Part shown: positions 16,609 through 26,089 of the stretch, piece after piece
Numbering within the stretch: position 1 is the stretch's first letter
Layout: the number at the start of each line of letters is the position of its first letter
Assembly (NCBI RefSeq): GCF_003367195.1
Contig: NZ_QRGO01000001.1
Location: 2,900,501-2,964,500 of the forward strand
From: Undibacter mobilis
Lineage (GTDB): Bacteria; Pseudomonadota; Alphaproteobacteria; Rhizobiales; Xanthobacteraceae
Reading direction: 5' to 3'
Length of the DNA: 64,000 bases
Notes under the pieces: generated by a model
The model's input: only the letters and a program-made list of their open reading frames with translations
Databases searched by the model: none
Told to the model about the DNA's origin: nothing
Position numbers and translations under genes: made by a program

Positions 16609-17964
16609 TCAGATATTCGAGCCGAGCACGCCGGAGCCGAGGCGCAGGCCAGCGCGCAGAAATTTCTGCGGGTCGACGGGGCGCTCGTCGATGCGTGTTT
16701 CATAATGCAGATGCGGGCCGGTCGAGCGCCCGGTTGAGCCGATGCGGCCGATGGTCTGGCCGATGGCGACCTGCTGACCGACCTTCACCTCGATCTTCGA
16801 CATATGGCCGTAGCGGGTGGAGAGGCCATTGCCGTGGTCGATCTCGACCATATTGCCGTAGCCTCCTTGCCAGCTCGCTGTGACGACGCGGCCGCTGGCG
16901 GTAGCGCGCACCGGGTCGCCGGTATCGCCGCGCAGGTCGATGCCGGTATGGATCGCCGGCCCCCTGAGGAAGGGGTCCATGCGCGAACCGAAAGGTGAGC
17001 TCATGTCCATCGAGCCCACCACTGGCTTGCGCACTGGCACATTGGTGAGCGTGCGCATGTAGCGGTCGATCTGCGCGTGGGCGACATTGATACGATAAAG
17101 CTGGCGCGCAAAGGCGCTGGTGTCGCCTTTCGGCGCTTTGAGGGGAATGTAGGGCCCGCCGGTCGCGCTCGGCGCTGCGGGCGAGACCTTCGGCACGCTG
17201 ATGCCGAGATCGGACAGCACGCCGCCGATGGCGCGCGCTTTGCTGTCGGCCTTCTCTTCCATGTCGGTGAGGGTGGCGGTCTGCTTGCGGTCGATGCGGT
17301 CGAGCGACAACGACACGCGGGCGAGCATGCCGTCCATGCCGGCGGAATTGGCAGCGTCGGCGAGTCTGGTGTTGCCGCTGGTGCCTTCGCGCGACTGCAG
17401 GCGGGCCTCGCGGTCGGGTGGCGCGGTGAAGATCACGGTGTCGCTGATGGGCGAGGGCTTAACGGGCGCGTTGCGCAGTTCCGGCACGCGCGCCGGCTTG
17501 ATCGAGCCGGTGGTCACGACGTCGCCGGCGATCGCGGCGGTGCGTTGTTCGAGCAGCTGCTGGCGGCGCAGCAGCGCCTGAACTTTCTGATCGAATTGTT
17601 CCTGATCGAGCAGTTGCCGGCTGGTGATGCGATCGATCTGGCCGCGCAGTTCGGCGATGCGATCCTCATAGGCGAACTGCATCGAGGCCTGGCGCCCGAT
17701 CAGACCGGTCAAGACGTCATCACGGAAAGCGAAATAGGTGCCGGTCGCGATCGACCAGACGCCCATGATCACCAGGGTGCCAACCACGATCCAGAACGCT
17801 ACCGGGCCGACACGTACCTGCCGGCCATGATGGACGAGCGTATAGTCGTGAGCGTGGCCCTTGTTGGCCGCGTGCGCGCGATGGAGATGTCGCGAAACCG
17901 ATTCTGCCGACGGAGTCCGGGACTGGCCGGGGTGGTCGTACTGGGAATAGGCGACTTGGGACAT
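16609..17964 (-). CDS. M23-family (LytM-type) peptidoglycan endopeptidase
   Basis: 451 residues, ATG at 17964 with GGAG upstream. A cytoplasmic His-rich head of about 60 residues precedes one membrane span (about 66-90). A periplasmic coiled coil follows (about 95-165, with QLLDQEQFDQKVQALLRRQQ), then a disordered linker and the M23 domain (about 320-435). The zinc centre is seen in HTGIDLRG and HLHYE, and the glycyl-glycine-type fold in GYGNMVEIDHGNG and STRYGHM. All ligands are present, so it should be an active cross-bridge hydrolase unlike the degenerate activators. Coiled coil plus M23 is the EnvC/MepM arrangement. Confidence 0.9.
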   Translation of the reverse strand: MSQVAYSQYDHPGQSRTPSAESVSRHLHRAHAANKGHAHDYTLVHHGRQVRVGPVAFWIVVGTLVIMGVWSIATGTYFAFRDDVLTGLIGRQASMQFAYEDRIAELRGQIDRITSRQLLDQEQFDQKVQALLRRQQLLEQRTAAIAGDVVTTGSIKPARVPELRNAPVKPSPISDTVIFTAPPDREARLQSREGTSGNTRLADAANSAGMDGMLARVSLSLDRIDRKQTATLTDMEEKADSKARAIGGVLSDLGISVPKVSPAAPSATGGPYIPLKAPKGDTSAFARQLYRINVAHAQIDRYMRTLTNVPVRKPVVGSMDMSSPFGSRMDPFLRGPAIHTGIDLRGDTGDPVRATASGRVVTASWQGGYGNMVEIDHGNGLSTRYGHMSKIEVKVGQQVAIGQTIGRIGSTGRSTGPHLHYETRIDERPVDPQKFLRAGLRLGSGVLGSNI

Positions 17965-18088
17965 GAACGCTCCACGCGAGGCCGCCGCCGCGTGGGTCGG
18001 GACCATGCCCCGATATCAGCCCGACATGGTTAAGAATCCGGTAAAAAGATGATGTCAGGGGCTGGATTCGTGCCGCATCGTCATGGGC

Positions 18089-18649
18089 TTAGTCCGCGAC
18101 CAAAGCGCGCGCGGCCTCCAGCACCGCCTCGGCGTGGCCGGCGACCTTCACCGACGGCCAGACGCCGGCGATCCGGCCCTTGCCGTCGATGAGGAAGGTG
18201 CTGCGGATGACGCCGAGGAACTTGCGCCCGTACATCGATTTCTCGCCCCACGCCCCGTAAGCTTGAAGCATTGTGGTTGTCTCGTCCGAGGCAAGCGCGA
18301 CGCCGAGCTTGTGTTTGGCCTTGAATTTGGCCTGTGCGACGACCGGATCGGCGGAGACGCCGAGGATGTCGGTATTGGCCTTGGCGAAAGCGGTCCGCAG
18401 CCGGGAGAAGTCCATGGCCTCCTGGGTGCAGCCGGGCGTGTCGGCTTTGGGGTAGAAGTAGAGGACGAGGTTGCGGCCCTTGAAGCTGGATAGCGACACT
18501 GCGCTACCGTCGTCGCGGCTCAATTTGAAGGCGGGGGCCTTGTCGCCGGGTGCAAGCCCGGGCTTTGTCGCAGAAGATTTCGCGGTCTTCTTCACAGCGG
18601 GTTTGGCGGCCTTTTTCACAGATGCTTTGACGGACTTTTTCGTGGGCAT
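18089..18649 (-). CDS. bcp: Peroxiredoxin of the BCP/PrxQ group
   Basis: Thiol peroxidase that reduces hydrogen peroxide and organic peroxides; 186 residues. The ATG at 18649 has AAAGGAAGG upstream. The first 30 residues are a Lys/Ala/Pro-rich tail resembling histone H1 repeats (KKAAKPAVKKTAK), absent from E. coli BCP. The thioredoxin-fold core carries the peroxidatic Cys74 in KADTPGCTQEA. The usual resolving cysteine five residues later is Met79, and no other cysteine is present, so it should work as a 1-Cys enzyme needing an external thiol. The other conserved parts (LGVSADPV, GVIRSTFLID) are intact. Confidence 0.93.
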   Translation of the reverse strand: MPTKKSVKASVKKAAKPAVKKTAKSSATKPGLAPGDKAPAFKLSRDDGSAVSLSSFKGRNLVLYFYPKADTPGCTQEAMDFSRLRTAFAKANTDILGVSADPVVAQAKFKAKHKLGVALASDETTTMLQAYGAWGEKSMYGRKFLGVIRSTFLIDGKGRIAGVWPSVKVAGHAEAVLEAARALVAD

Positions 18650-18850
18650 GTGCCTTCCTTTCGTCGCTTTCGCGCGGTCATTCTCGGCCATGCCATTTGC
18701 GTCGGGCGGCTGCAACCGGCCCTCGCGCATGGGGACAAGGCCGGTGCGTGCCAGTGGCCGCCGGTTTCACAGAATGGCATACCGCCGTGGCAGGGGAGGC
18801 GCGGCCCGAGTCGATCATCCGACGCCTTTCCACGGATATTTCATGAGGGC

Positions 18851-21800
18851 ATGAGCAGCCAGCCGCATCATCCCGGCCCGCGGGCCGCGCAGGAGATCGA
18901 GCCGCATGATGCGGCCGCTCGCGCTCGCCACGATCATGCGCCCAAGGCTCACAAGGATCACGCCGAGCGGCACCGCCATGGCCACGATCTCGCCCATGTG
19001 AGGCCGGCCAAGGATGCGTCAAAGACGGGTCGACACCGGCGCAAGCGGAGCGTCAGGCGGCGCTGGAGCCGGCTCCGCCGCAGTGTCGCGCGCGTGTTAC
19101 GCCATCGTACGTTCCGCCGGCTGTTCTGGAGCCTGACGCTGGCGACGGCGGTGATCATGGTTGCTGCCGCCGGCCTGTGGTGGCGGCTCAATTCCGGCCC
19201 CATCGAACTCGACATCGCCACACCGTGGCTCAAGCAGGCGATCGAGGAGAATTTCGGCGCCGGCGACAAGGTATCGGTCGGCGGCACGCAAATCGAACGC
19301 GACGAGCGAGGGCGCACCTCGCTGCGCTTGCGCGATATCGAGGTGCGCAACGCCGAAGGCGTCGTGGTCGCCAGCGCACCCAAGGCGGAGGTCGGCCTCT
19401 CGGGTCTCGGTTTGCTGTATGGCCGCGTGCGCGCGCAGAGCCTCAATCTGGTCGGCGCGGCGATGTCGATCCGGATCGAAACCGACGGTCGCGTTACCGT
19501 TTTCGCCGGCGGCGAAGGACGCCCCATCATGTCCGCGCCGCCAACGCTGGAGCCTGCGGTGGCACCGAAGAGTGACGCACCGCCGCAGGACGCGTCTGCC
19601 ATCGAGTCGCCCCGCGCTGCCTTCGCCGATCTCGCCGGCATCATGACGTGGATCGACAATGTCGGCGCCAGTGGTCTCGACGGCCACGAGTTGCGCGAGG
19701 TGGGTCTCAAGAACGGCAGCCTGATGGTCGACGACCGCCGCACCGGCAAGCGTCTGACCTTCGACCGCATCAATGCCAGCCTGACGCGACCGGAGCAGGG
19801 CGGCGTCGTCTTCCGACTTGAATCGGTCAATCCCGAGCGGCCGTGGATCATCAGCGCCGCCATGCGGCCGCTCGGTGATGGTGTCCGCGCGCTCGGCCTG
19901 GAAGCGCGCAAGGTGTCGACAAGCGACCTCATGCTGGCGGCTCGCCTCGATACCAGCGGGGTTGAGGTCAACCTCCCGATTTCCGCTTCGGTGCGGGCCG
20001 AGGTCGGTGCCGACGGAAAGCCCGGTGTTGTGCAGGGTGAATTCTTCTCGGACCCCGGCACCATCATCGACCATGGCAAGGAGACGGTTCGCTACGACAT
20101 CGATCGCATCGATGCGCGGTTCAACTGGGACGCGCGGCGCGGCAATCTGATCGTGCCGTTCCAGATCAATGCGGGATCCAACCAGTTCACCTTGCGTGCG
20201 ACCCTCGAGCCGCCGGCGCCCAACGACGCGGTCTGGCGGCTCGACGTGACGCGCGGCGATCCGGTGATCGATCCGGTCATTCTCGGCGCAAGTAGTCCGA
20301 AGGCCAATGACGGCCTGGCGCTCAACCGCGTCAATATCCGCGGCCGCTTCGACCCGGCGAAAAAGCGCTTCGATCTCGATCAGGGCGACATCAGCCGCGT
20401 CGACAGCCGTCCCATGTTCAATGTCGCTGTGGCAGTAACGGGCAGCCTGGATTTTTCAGGCGAGCCGCACATCGCTTTCGGCGTTGCCGGTACGCGCATG
20501 CAATTGCCGACCATGATGAAGCTGTGGCCGATCTTTGCCGCCCGCGAGGTCCGCGAATGGGTCGACGGCCACATCAGCAGCGGCATCGTCGAGCGCGTCG
20601 TCGTCGCCGGCAATGCGCCGATGAGCAATTTCAAGGATGGCGGTCCGCCGACGCCCGAGGATGGCTTGTCGGTCGATATCGAAACCAGCGGCACGACGCT
20701 GCGGCCGGTTGACGATCTGCCGGAAATTCGCGACGCCGATCTCACCGTCCGTGTCACCGGCGCCTCTGCCACGGTCAATCTCGGTCGCGGGACGGTCGAA
20801 GTTGCGGGTGGCCGCAAGCTGAACGTTGCCAGCGGCGTGTTCTCGATTCCGAATACGCATTTGAAGCCGTCGCCATCGACTACGACGTTTCGCGCCGACG
20901 GGACGGTACCGGCAGCTGCGGCGCTGCTGGCGTCCGATACCTTGCGCGACAAGATGGGACTGACCATCGACCCTGCGACCAGCCGGGGCACCATGTCGGC
21001 ACAAGTGACGATCAAACTGCCGTTGGCCAAACAAATTCCGCCGGATGCCACCAGCTATTCGGTCGATGCCGATCTGCAGAACTTTGCCGCCGACAAGTTG
21101 CTGCTCGGTCAGAAGATCGAAGCCCAGGCGCTCAAGGTGAATGCCTCGAACACCGGTTATTCGATCAAGGGCGACGTCAAGGTCAACGGTACCGCAGCGA
21201 AGATCGATTTGCGCCGCGGCAAGGGCGACGACAGCGCCCAACTTTCCATGACCGCGTCGATCGACGAAGCGGCGCGGCGGCGGCTCGGTTTCGATTTCGG
21301 CGCATCGGTCACGGGTACGATCCCGATCAAGGCGACCGGCGCGGTCGGCGACAACATCAAGGACGAACGGCTTAATATCGATGCCGATCTCACGCCAGTG
21401 AAGATCGACAGTCTCTTGCCGGGCTGGGTCAAGCCGGCCGGCAAGCCGGCACGCGCAACCTACGCCATGATCAAGAGCGCCAACCGGACGCGATTTGAGG
21501 ATCTGAGCATCGAGGGCGCCGGCGCCAGTGTCAAAGGCACGGTCGAGATCGACAATAACGGCAATTTGTTGCTGGCCAACTTCCCGACCTTTGCGCTGTC
21601 CGATGGCGACAAGCTGTCGGTGAAGGTCGACCGCGGCGACAATGGCGCACTGAAAGTGCTGATGCGCGGTGACGTCTATGACGGGCGCAATTTCGTCAAG
21701 TCGTCGCTGGCGGGCGCCGACGAGGACCCCAAGAGCAAGCAGATGGATCTCGACCTCGATATCCGCATCGGCGCGGTGGCGGGGCACAATGGCGAGACCT

Positions 21801-22528
21801 TGCGCGGGCTGGACCTGAAGCTGTCGCGCCGGGGCGGGCAGATCCGGACATTCAATCTCAACGCCAAAATCGGCCGCGACACGCCGCTGTCAGGCGACCT
21901 GCGCATGCGGGCGCGCGACAATCACCGCGTCGTCTATCTCGAGACCGACGATGCGGGCGCCCTGTTCCGCTTCACCGACACCTATCCGCGCATCTTCGGC
22001 GGGCGCATGTGGCTGGCGATGGACCCGCCGACGCAGGAACAGAAGCCGCAGGTCGGCACTATTGTGGTGCGCGATTTCGTGATCCGCGGCGAGCCCGCGC
22101 TCGACCGCATCGTGGCGACCAGTGGCGCCAGCGGTCCGCAAGGCATCGGCTTTGCCGAGGCGAGCGCCGGCTTCACCAAATCGCCGGGCCGCATGTCGGT
22201 GCGCGACGGCGTGGTGCGTGGTCCGCTGGTCGGCGCGACGGTGGAAGGGCAGGTGGACTTTGCCCGGAGCGAACTTCATTTGCGCGGGACCTTCGTGCCG
22301 CTCTACGGCCTCAACAACATCTTCGGCCTCGGGCAGATTCCGATCGTCGGCCTGTTCCTTGGGGGCAGCAATGAGGGTTTGCTCGGCATTACCTATGAGG
22401 CGACCGGCGCGCCGGGCGCGCCGCGCATCACCGTCAATCCGGTGAGCGCCATCGCGCCGGGGCTGCTGCGCAAGTTCATTCCCTCGCCGGGCACGTTCGA
22501 TCCGAAATTCATGCCGGCGCCGCAGTAA
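18851..22528 (+). CDS. Giant AsmA/YhdP-like (DUF3971) membrane protein
   Basis: 1,225 residues. The cytoplasmic head (about residues 1-90) is unusual: about a dozen histidines with Arg/Lys clusters (RHRHGHDLAH, RHRRKRSVRRRW). One membrane span follows (about 95-118), then over 1,000 periplasmic residues of repeating beta-strands. The C-terminal AsmA_2-like segment carries GLNNIFGLGQIPIVGLFLGG and LGITYEATGAPGAPRITVNP, typical of YhdP/TamB relatives thought to bridge phospholipids from the inner to the outer membrane. The start is set by homology to the head, and an in-frame extension to 18650 is possible. It converges on tyrS. Confidence 0.88.
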   Translation: MSSQPHHPGPRAAQEIEPHDAAARARHDHAPKAHKDHAERHRHGHDLAHVRPAKDASKTGRHRRKRSVRRRWSRLRRSVARVLRHRTFRRLFWSLTLATAVIMVAAAGLWWRLNSGPIELDIATPWLKQAIEENFGAGDKVSVGGTQIERDERGRTSLRLRDIEVRNAEGVVVASAPKAEVGLSGLGLLYGRVRAQSLNLVGAAMSIRIETDGRVTVFAGGEGRPIMSAPPTLEPAVAPKSDAPPQDASAIESPRAAFADLAGIMTWIDNVGASGLDGHELREVGLKNGSLMVDDRRTGKRLTFDRINASLTRPEQGGVVFRLESVNPERPWIISAAMRPLGDGVRALGLEARKVSTSDLMLAARLDTSGVEVNLPISASVRAEVGADGKPGVVQGEFFSDPGTIIDHGKETVRYDIDRIDARFNWDARRGNLIVPFQINAGSNQFTLRATLEPPAPNDAVWRLDVTRGDPVIDPVILGASSPKANDGLALNRVNIRGRFDPAKKRFDLDQGDISRVDSRPMFNVAVAVTGSLDFSGEPHIAFGVAGTRMQLPTMMKLWPIFAAREVREWVDGHISSGIVERVVVAGNAPMSNFKDGGPPTPEDGLSVDIETSGTTLRPVDDLPEIRDADLTVRVTGASATVNLGRGTVEVAGGRKLNVASGVFSIPNTHLKPSPSTTTFRADGTVPAAAALLASDTLRDKMGLTIDPATSRGTMSAQVTIKLPLAKQIPPDATSYSVDADLQNFAADKLLLGQKIEAQALKVNASNTGYSIKGDVKVNGTAAKIDLRRGKGDDSAQLSMTASIDEAARRRLGFDFGASVTGTIPIKATGAVGDNIKDERLNIDADLTPVKIDSLLPGWVKPAGKPARATYAMIKSANRTRFEDLSIEGAGASVKGTVEIDNNGNLLLANFPTFALSDGDKLSVKVDRGDNGALKVLMRGDVYDGRNFVKSSLAGADEDPKSKQMDLDLDIRIGAVAGHNGETLRGLDLKLSRRGGQIRTFNLNAKIGRDTPLSGDLRMRARDNHRVVYLETDDAGALFRFTDTYPRIFGGRMWLAMDPPTQEQKPQVGTIVVRDFVIRGEPALDRIVATSGASGPQGIGFAEASAGFTKSPGRMSVRDGVVRGPLVGATVEGQVDFARSELHLRGTFVPLYGLNNIFGLGQIPIVGLFLGGSNEGLLGITYEATGAPGAPRITVNPVSAIAPGLLRKFIPSPGTFDPKFMPAPQ

Positions 22529-22529
22529 T

Positions 22530-22584
22530 CCGGCCTCATGGTTCGAGACGCAGCGCTTCGCGCTGCTCCTCGCTATGAGGCCGG
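22530..22584. terminator. Nested hairpins between convergent genes
   Basis: An outer pair CCGGCCTCAT/ATGAGGCCGG (22530-22539 and 22575-22584) encloses a perfect inner hairpin CAGCGC-TTC-GCGCTG (22551-22565). It fills nearly all of the gap between the AsmA-like stop and the tyrS stop and is probably a bidirectional terminator without a U-run, or a small repeat element. Confidence 0.5.
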
Positions 22585-22591
22585 GCGACGG

Positions 22592-23848
22592 TTACACCGG
22601 CTTCAGCAGCACGTGCTTCTTCTTGCCGAGCGAGAGCTTGATGACGCCTTCAGGCGTCAGATCCTTCTGCGTCAGCGTCATCTTTTCATCGGTGACGTTG
22701 GCGTCGTTGATTTTCAGGCCGCCGGCCTTGATCTGACGGCGTGCATCGCCATTCGAGGAAACGAGGGCGGTGATCTCGGCAAAGGCGACGAGCACGCCGA
22801 CGCCGGCCGCGAGCTTGTCGCGCGCGATCTCGACGGTCGGCAGATTTTCCGCGAAGGCGCCTTCGTCGAAGGTCTTGCGCGCGGTCTCGGCGGCTTCGTC
22901 CGCCGCGGCGCGGCCGTGCATCAGCGCGGTCGCTTCCGTTGCCAGTACCTTCTTGGCCTCGTTAAGCTCGGCACCCTGCAACGCGCCGAGCCGCGCGATC
23001 TCATCGAGTGGCAGAATCGTGAACAGCTTGAGGAAGCGCGTGACGTCGCCGTCCTCGGTGTTGCGCCAGAACTGCCAGTAGCCGTAGGGCGCCAGCAGAT
23101 CGGCATTGAGCCACACCGCGCCGGCGGCAGTCTTGCCCATCTTGGCGCCGGAGGCCGTGGTGATCAGCGGCGCGGTGAGCGCGAACAAATGCGCGTTGTT
23201 GAGCCGGCGGCCGAGATCGATGCCGTTGACGATATTGCCCCACTGATCCGAGCCGCCCATCTGCAGCGTGCAGCCGTAGCGCTTGTTCAGCTCCGCGAAG
23301 TCGTAGGCCTGGAGGATCATGTAATTGAATTCGAGGAACGACAATTCGTGCTGGCGCTCGAGCCGCAGCTTGACGCTGTCGAAGGACAGCATGCGGTTGA
23401 CCGAGAAGTGGCGGCCGACGTCGCGCAGGAAGTCGATGTAATTAAGCGTGTTCAGCCAGTCGGCATTGTTGGCCATGATGGCATTGCCGCCATCGCTCTC
23501 GAATTTGAGGAATTTCGAGAAGGTCTTGCGGATCGAGGCGAGGTTCTCGTTGATGACCTCTTCGGTCAGCACCTTGCGGCTCTCGTCCTTGCCGGACGGA
23601 TCGCCGACGCGGGTGGTGCCGCCACCCATCAGTGCGATCGGCTGGTGACCGGTCTGCTGGAGCCAGTAGAGCATCATGGTCGGCAACAGGTGGCCGATAT
23701 GCAGCGAGGGCGCCGTGCAGTCATAGCCAATATAGGCCGTGATCCGGCCCTCGGCCGCCTTGGCGTCCAAAGCGTCCGGCTCCGAGATCTGGTGGATGAA
23801 GCCGCGCTCGCTGAGAATGTTAAGGAAATCAGACTTATAGGTGCTCAT
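22592..23848 (-). CDS. tyrS: Tyrosyl-tRNA synthetase
   Basis: Charges tRNA-Tyr; 418 residues, the normal size for the bacterial TyrRS. I chose ATG 23848 ([12 protein letters not shown]), and the open frame upstream is antisense to anmK. Class I signatures are [10 protein letters not shown] (HIGH) and [11 protein letters not shown] in the KMSKS position (KMGKT). The tyrosine pocket [10 protein letters not shown], the [16 protein letters not shown] loop and the C-terminal S4 RNA-binding domain ([20 protein letters not shown]) are complete. It is divergent from anmK across 75 bases that must hold both promoters. Confidence 0.97.
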   Translation of the reverse strand: MSTYKSDFLNILSERGFIHQISEPDALDAKAAEGRITAYIGYDCTAPSLHIGHLLPTMMLYWLQQTGHQPIALMGGGTTRVGDPSGKDESRKVLTEEVINENLASIRKTFSKFLKFESDGGNAIMANNADWLNTLNYIDFLRDVGRHFSVNRMLSFDSVKLRLERQHELSFLEFNYMILQAYDFAELNKRYGCTLQMGGSDQWGNIVNGIDLGRRLNNAHLFALTAPLITTASGAKMGKTAAGAVWLNADLLAPYGYWQFWRNTEDGDVTRFLKLFTILPLDEIARLGALQGAELNEAKKVLATEATALMHGRAAADEAAETARKTFDEGAFAENLPTVEIARDKLAAGVGVLVAFAEITALVSSNGDARRQIKAGGLKINDANVTDEKMTLTQKDLTPEGVIKLSLGKKKHVLLKPV

Positions 23849-23923
23849 AGGGGGCCTGTTTGCGCTTCGCCTGGCGTGGTGTAACAGGTCCGGCATTGGA
23901 TTCAACTCAAGGGGATTGGGGCC

Positions 23924-25042
23924 TTGGCGAGCGGCAACAGGGGGCTGGCGATCGGCCTGATGAGCGGCACCTCGCTCGACGGGGTCGATGTCGCCGCCAT
24001 TGAGACCGACGGCGAACGCATTATGGCGTTCGGGCCGACCAGTTACCGCGCTTACGCCGACAACGAGCGGGCCCTGCTGAGGCAGGCCTTGATGGACGCG
24101 CGGGCGCTGACGTCGCGCACCGCGCGGCCGGGCGTACTGGCCGAAGCCGAAGCCTTCATCACCCGCGCCCATGCCGAGGCCGTCGAGGCGTTTCTCGACG
24201 CCGAAGGCATCGCCCGCAAGGCCGTCACCATTGTCGGCTTCCACGGCCAGACCGTGCTGCACCGGCCGGGCGACGGACTGACGGTGCAGATCGGCGACGG
24301 CGCGGCTTTGGCCAAGCGCCTCGGCCTGACCGTGGCCTACGATTTCCGCGCCGCCGATGTTGCGGCCGGCGGGCAGGGCGCGCCGCTGGTGCCAATCTTT
24401 CATCGAGCATTGGCGCGCAGCATCGAGCGGCCGCATCCGATTGCCGTGCTCAATATTGGCGGCGTTGCCAATGTCACCTGGGTAGACGGTGGCGATCCGG
24501 TCGCCTGCGACACCGGGCCGGGCAATGCGCTGATCGACGATTTCATGCGCGCCACCACCGGCGCGCCGCTCGATCGCGACGGCGACCAGGCTGCGCGCGG
24601 CAGGGTGGATGAAGACTTCATCGCCCGCGTGCTCAAGCATCCGTTCTTCGACCAGCCGTGTCCGAAGTCGCTTGATCGCAATGATTTTGCGCTGGCCAAT
24701 GTTGGGCTGCCGGAGCTCTCGGTTGCCGACGGTGCCGCGACATTGTCGGCACTGACCGCGGCGTCGGTGGCGCGCGTGGTCGCGCGGCTGCCGCAAGCGC
24801 CGAAAGCATGGATTGTCGCCGGCGGCGGCGCCCGCAATCCGACCTTGATGAAAATGCTAAGTCAGCGCCTTGCGCCCGCCACCGTCGAGACAGCCGACGC
24901 GGTCGGCTGGTCGTCGCAGTCGATCGAGGCGCAGGCCTTCGCTTATCTGGCGATGCGCACGCTGGGCGGACTGCCGATCACGTTCCCGCAGACCACCGGC
25001 GCGCCGCAGGCGATGAGCGGCGGCGTTATCGCAACGCCATAA
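23924..25042 (+). CDS. anmK: Anhydro-N-acetylmuramic acid kinase
   Basis: Phosphorylates and opens 1,6-anhydro-MurNAc from recycled peptidoglycan to give MurNAc-6-phosphate; 372 residues, usual length. A TTG start has AAGGGG and GGGG upstream. Signatures are [18 protein letters not shown] (phosphate loop), [50 protein letters not shown] and the C-terminal [15 protein letters not shown]. With amidase, PBP1A and M23 genes in the window, it adds a cell-wall recycling step. It is divergent from tyrS, as in many Hyphomicrobiales and Gammaproteobacteria. Confidence 0.95.
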   Translation: MASGNRGLAIGLMSGTSLDGVDVAAIETDGERIMAFGPTSYRAYADNERALLRQALMDARALTSRTARPGVLAEAEAFITRAHAEAVEAFLDAEGIARKAVTIVGFHGQTVLHRPGDGLTVQIGDGAALAKRLGLTVAYDFRAADVAAGGQGAPLVPIFHRALARSIERPHPIAVLNIGGVANVTWVDGGDPVACDTGPGNALIDDFMRATTGAPLDRDGDQAARGRVDEDFIARVLKHPFFDQPCPKSLDRNDFALANVGLPELSVADGAATLSALTAASVARVVARLPQAPKAWIVAGGGARNPTLMKMLSQRLAPATVETADAVGWSSQSIEAQAFAYLAMRTLGGLPITFPQTTGAPQAMSGGVIATP

Positions 25043-25121
25043 CTGCGTTGCCGTCAGGCTCCGCGAAGGCGTGGCGTCCAGGAACGCATCCCATGAAATA
25101 GCGGACAACCGTGAGTCCTGG

Positions 25122-25143
25122 ATCATCCGCTTTCGCGGATGAT
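25122..25143. terminator. 9-bp hairpin with TTTC loop between convergent genes
   Basis: ATCATCCGC-TTTC-GCGGATGAT lies between the anmK stop and the end of the minus-strand hydrolase gene. There is no U-tract. The CGC-TTTC-GCG apex is shared with the hairpin at 41342-41361. Confidence 0.45.
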
Positions 25144-25170
25144 GACCGACTTCGTTATGTCGCCGGTGGC

Positions 25171-25833
25171 TTACGCTGCCGGCTTGCGCTCAGGGGCCTT
25201 CAGCCGCTTGTCGAGATACTGCTCGACCGAGCCCAGCAGGGTGTCGACCTTGCCGTCGAAGAAGTGGTTGGCGCCGGGCACGACCTTCTGCTCGATGACA
25301 ATGCCCTTCTGCGTCTTCAGCTTCTCGACCAGCGTGTTGACGTCCTTGGCCGGCACCACGGCATCCTTGTCGCCGTGGATGATGAGGCCGGAGGACGGGC
25401 AGGGCGCCAGGAACGAGAAATCGTAGAGGTTGGCCGGCGGACAGATCGAAATGAAGCCCTCGATCTCCGGGCGGCGCATCAGAAGCTGCATGCCGATCCA
25501 CGCGCCGAACGAGAAGCCGGCGATCCAGCAGCTCTTGGCTTCCGGATTGATGGTCTGTGCCCAGTCGAGCGCGGCAGCCGCGTCCGACAGTTCGCCGGTG
25601 CCGTGGTCGAAGGAGCCCTGCGAGCGGCCGACGCCGCGGAAGTTGAAGCGGAGCGCCGAGAAGCCGCGGTGCACGAAGGCGTAGTAGAGCTGATAGATGA
25701 TGGCGTGGTTCATCGTGCCCCCGAACTGCGGGTGCGGGTGCAGGATGATGGCGATCGGGGCGTTCTTCTGCCGCGCCGGGTGATACCGGCCTTCAATTCT
25801 GCCGGCTGGTCCGGTGAAAATGACCTCAGGCAT
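25171..25833 (-). CDS. Alpha/beta hydrolase (dienelactone-hydrolase-like)
   Basis: 220 residues from ATG 25833, with AGAGG nine bases upstream; a TTG three codons earlier is less likely. The motifs HPHPQFGGTMNH, FNFRGVGRSQG, nucleophile GFSFGAW, HGDKDAVVP and a catalytic His in PGANHFFDG define the small cytosolic alpha/beta hydrolase family common in proteobacteria. The substrate is unknown. It is divergent from the Fe-S operon, and the palindrome at 25919-25935 lies in their shared upstream region. Confidence 0.85.
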   Translation of the reverse strand: MPEVIFTGPAGRIEGRYHPARQKNAPIAIILHPHPQFGGTMNHAIIYQLYYAFVHRGFSALRFNFRGVGRSQGSFDHGTGELSDAAAALDWAQTINPEAKSCWIAGFSFGAWIGMQLLMRRPEIEGFISICPPANLYDFSFLAPCPSSGLIIHGDKDAVVPAKDVNTLVEKLKTQKGIVIEQKVVPGANHFFDGKVDTLLGSVEQYLDKRLKAPERKPAA

Positions 25834-25918
25834 GATGGTCAACCTCTAATTCAAAGCCGCGGCTCAAGCCTTTGCGGCATCGTGATATTTTACGTCGCTC
25901 GCGACCGAACAATACCTC

Positions 25919-25935
25919 TTTAGAATTGTTCTAAT
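25919..25935 (+). promoter_or_regulatory. Irr/ICE-like iron box upstream of the suf operon
   Basis: TTTAGAA-TTG-TTCTAAT is a near-perfect palindrome, with six paired positions on each side and one mismatch at the outer base. It resembles the iron-control element bound by Irr, the heme-responsive Fur-family regulator of rhizobia, as I recall that consensus. It lies about 155 bases upstream of the first gene of the Fe-S operon. Irr represses iron-using pathways when iron is low, which fits this target. Confidence 0.7.
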
Positions 25936-26089
25936 TATATGGTTTTCGCTGGTCAGCGCCGCAACAATGGCTATAAGTGGCCCTTGTGGATGGCGGCTTC
26001 TAACACAGGCGCCAGGGCGAAAAGCAAGCTTTTTGCGAGGCCTAGCACCCGGTGCGGGCTGAAAAGGTATTCAGGTACACGAAGGTTTC

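Noticed and set aside
23849..24796. N-terminal extension of tyrS to 734 codons
   Set aside because: The extra part is antisense to anmK and has no aminoacyl-tRNA synthetase features; ATG 23848 gives the standard protein.
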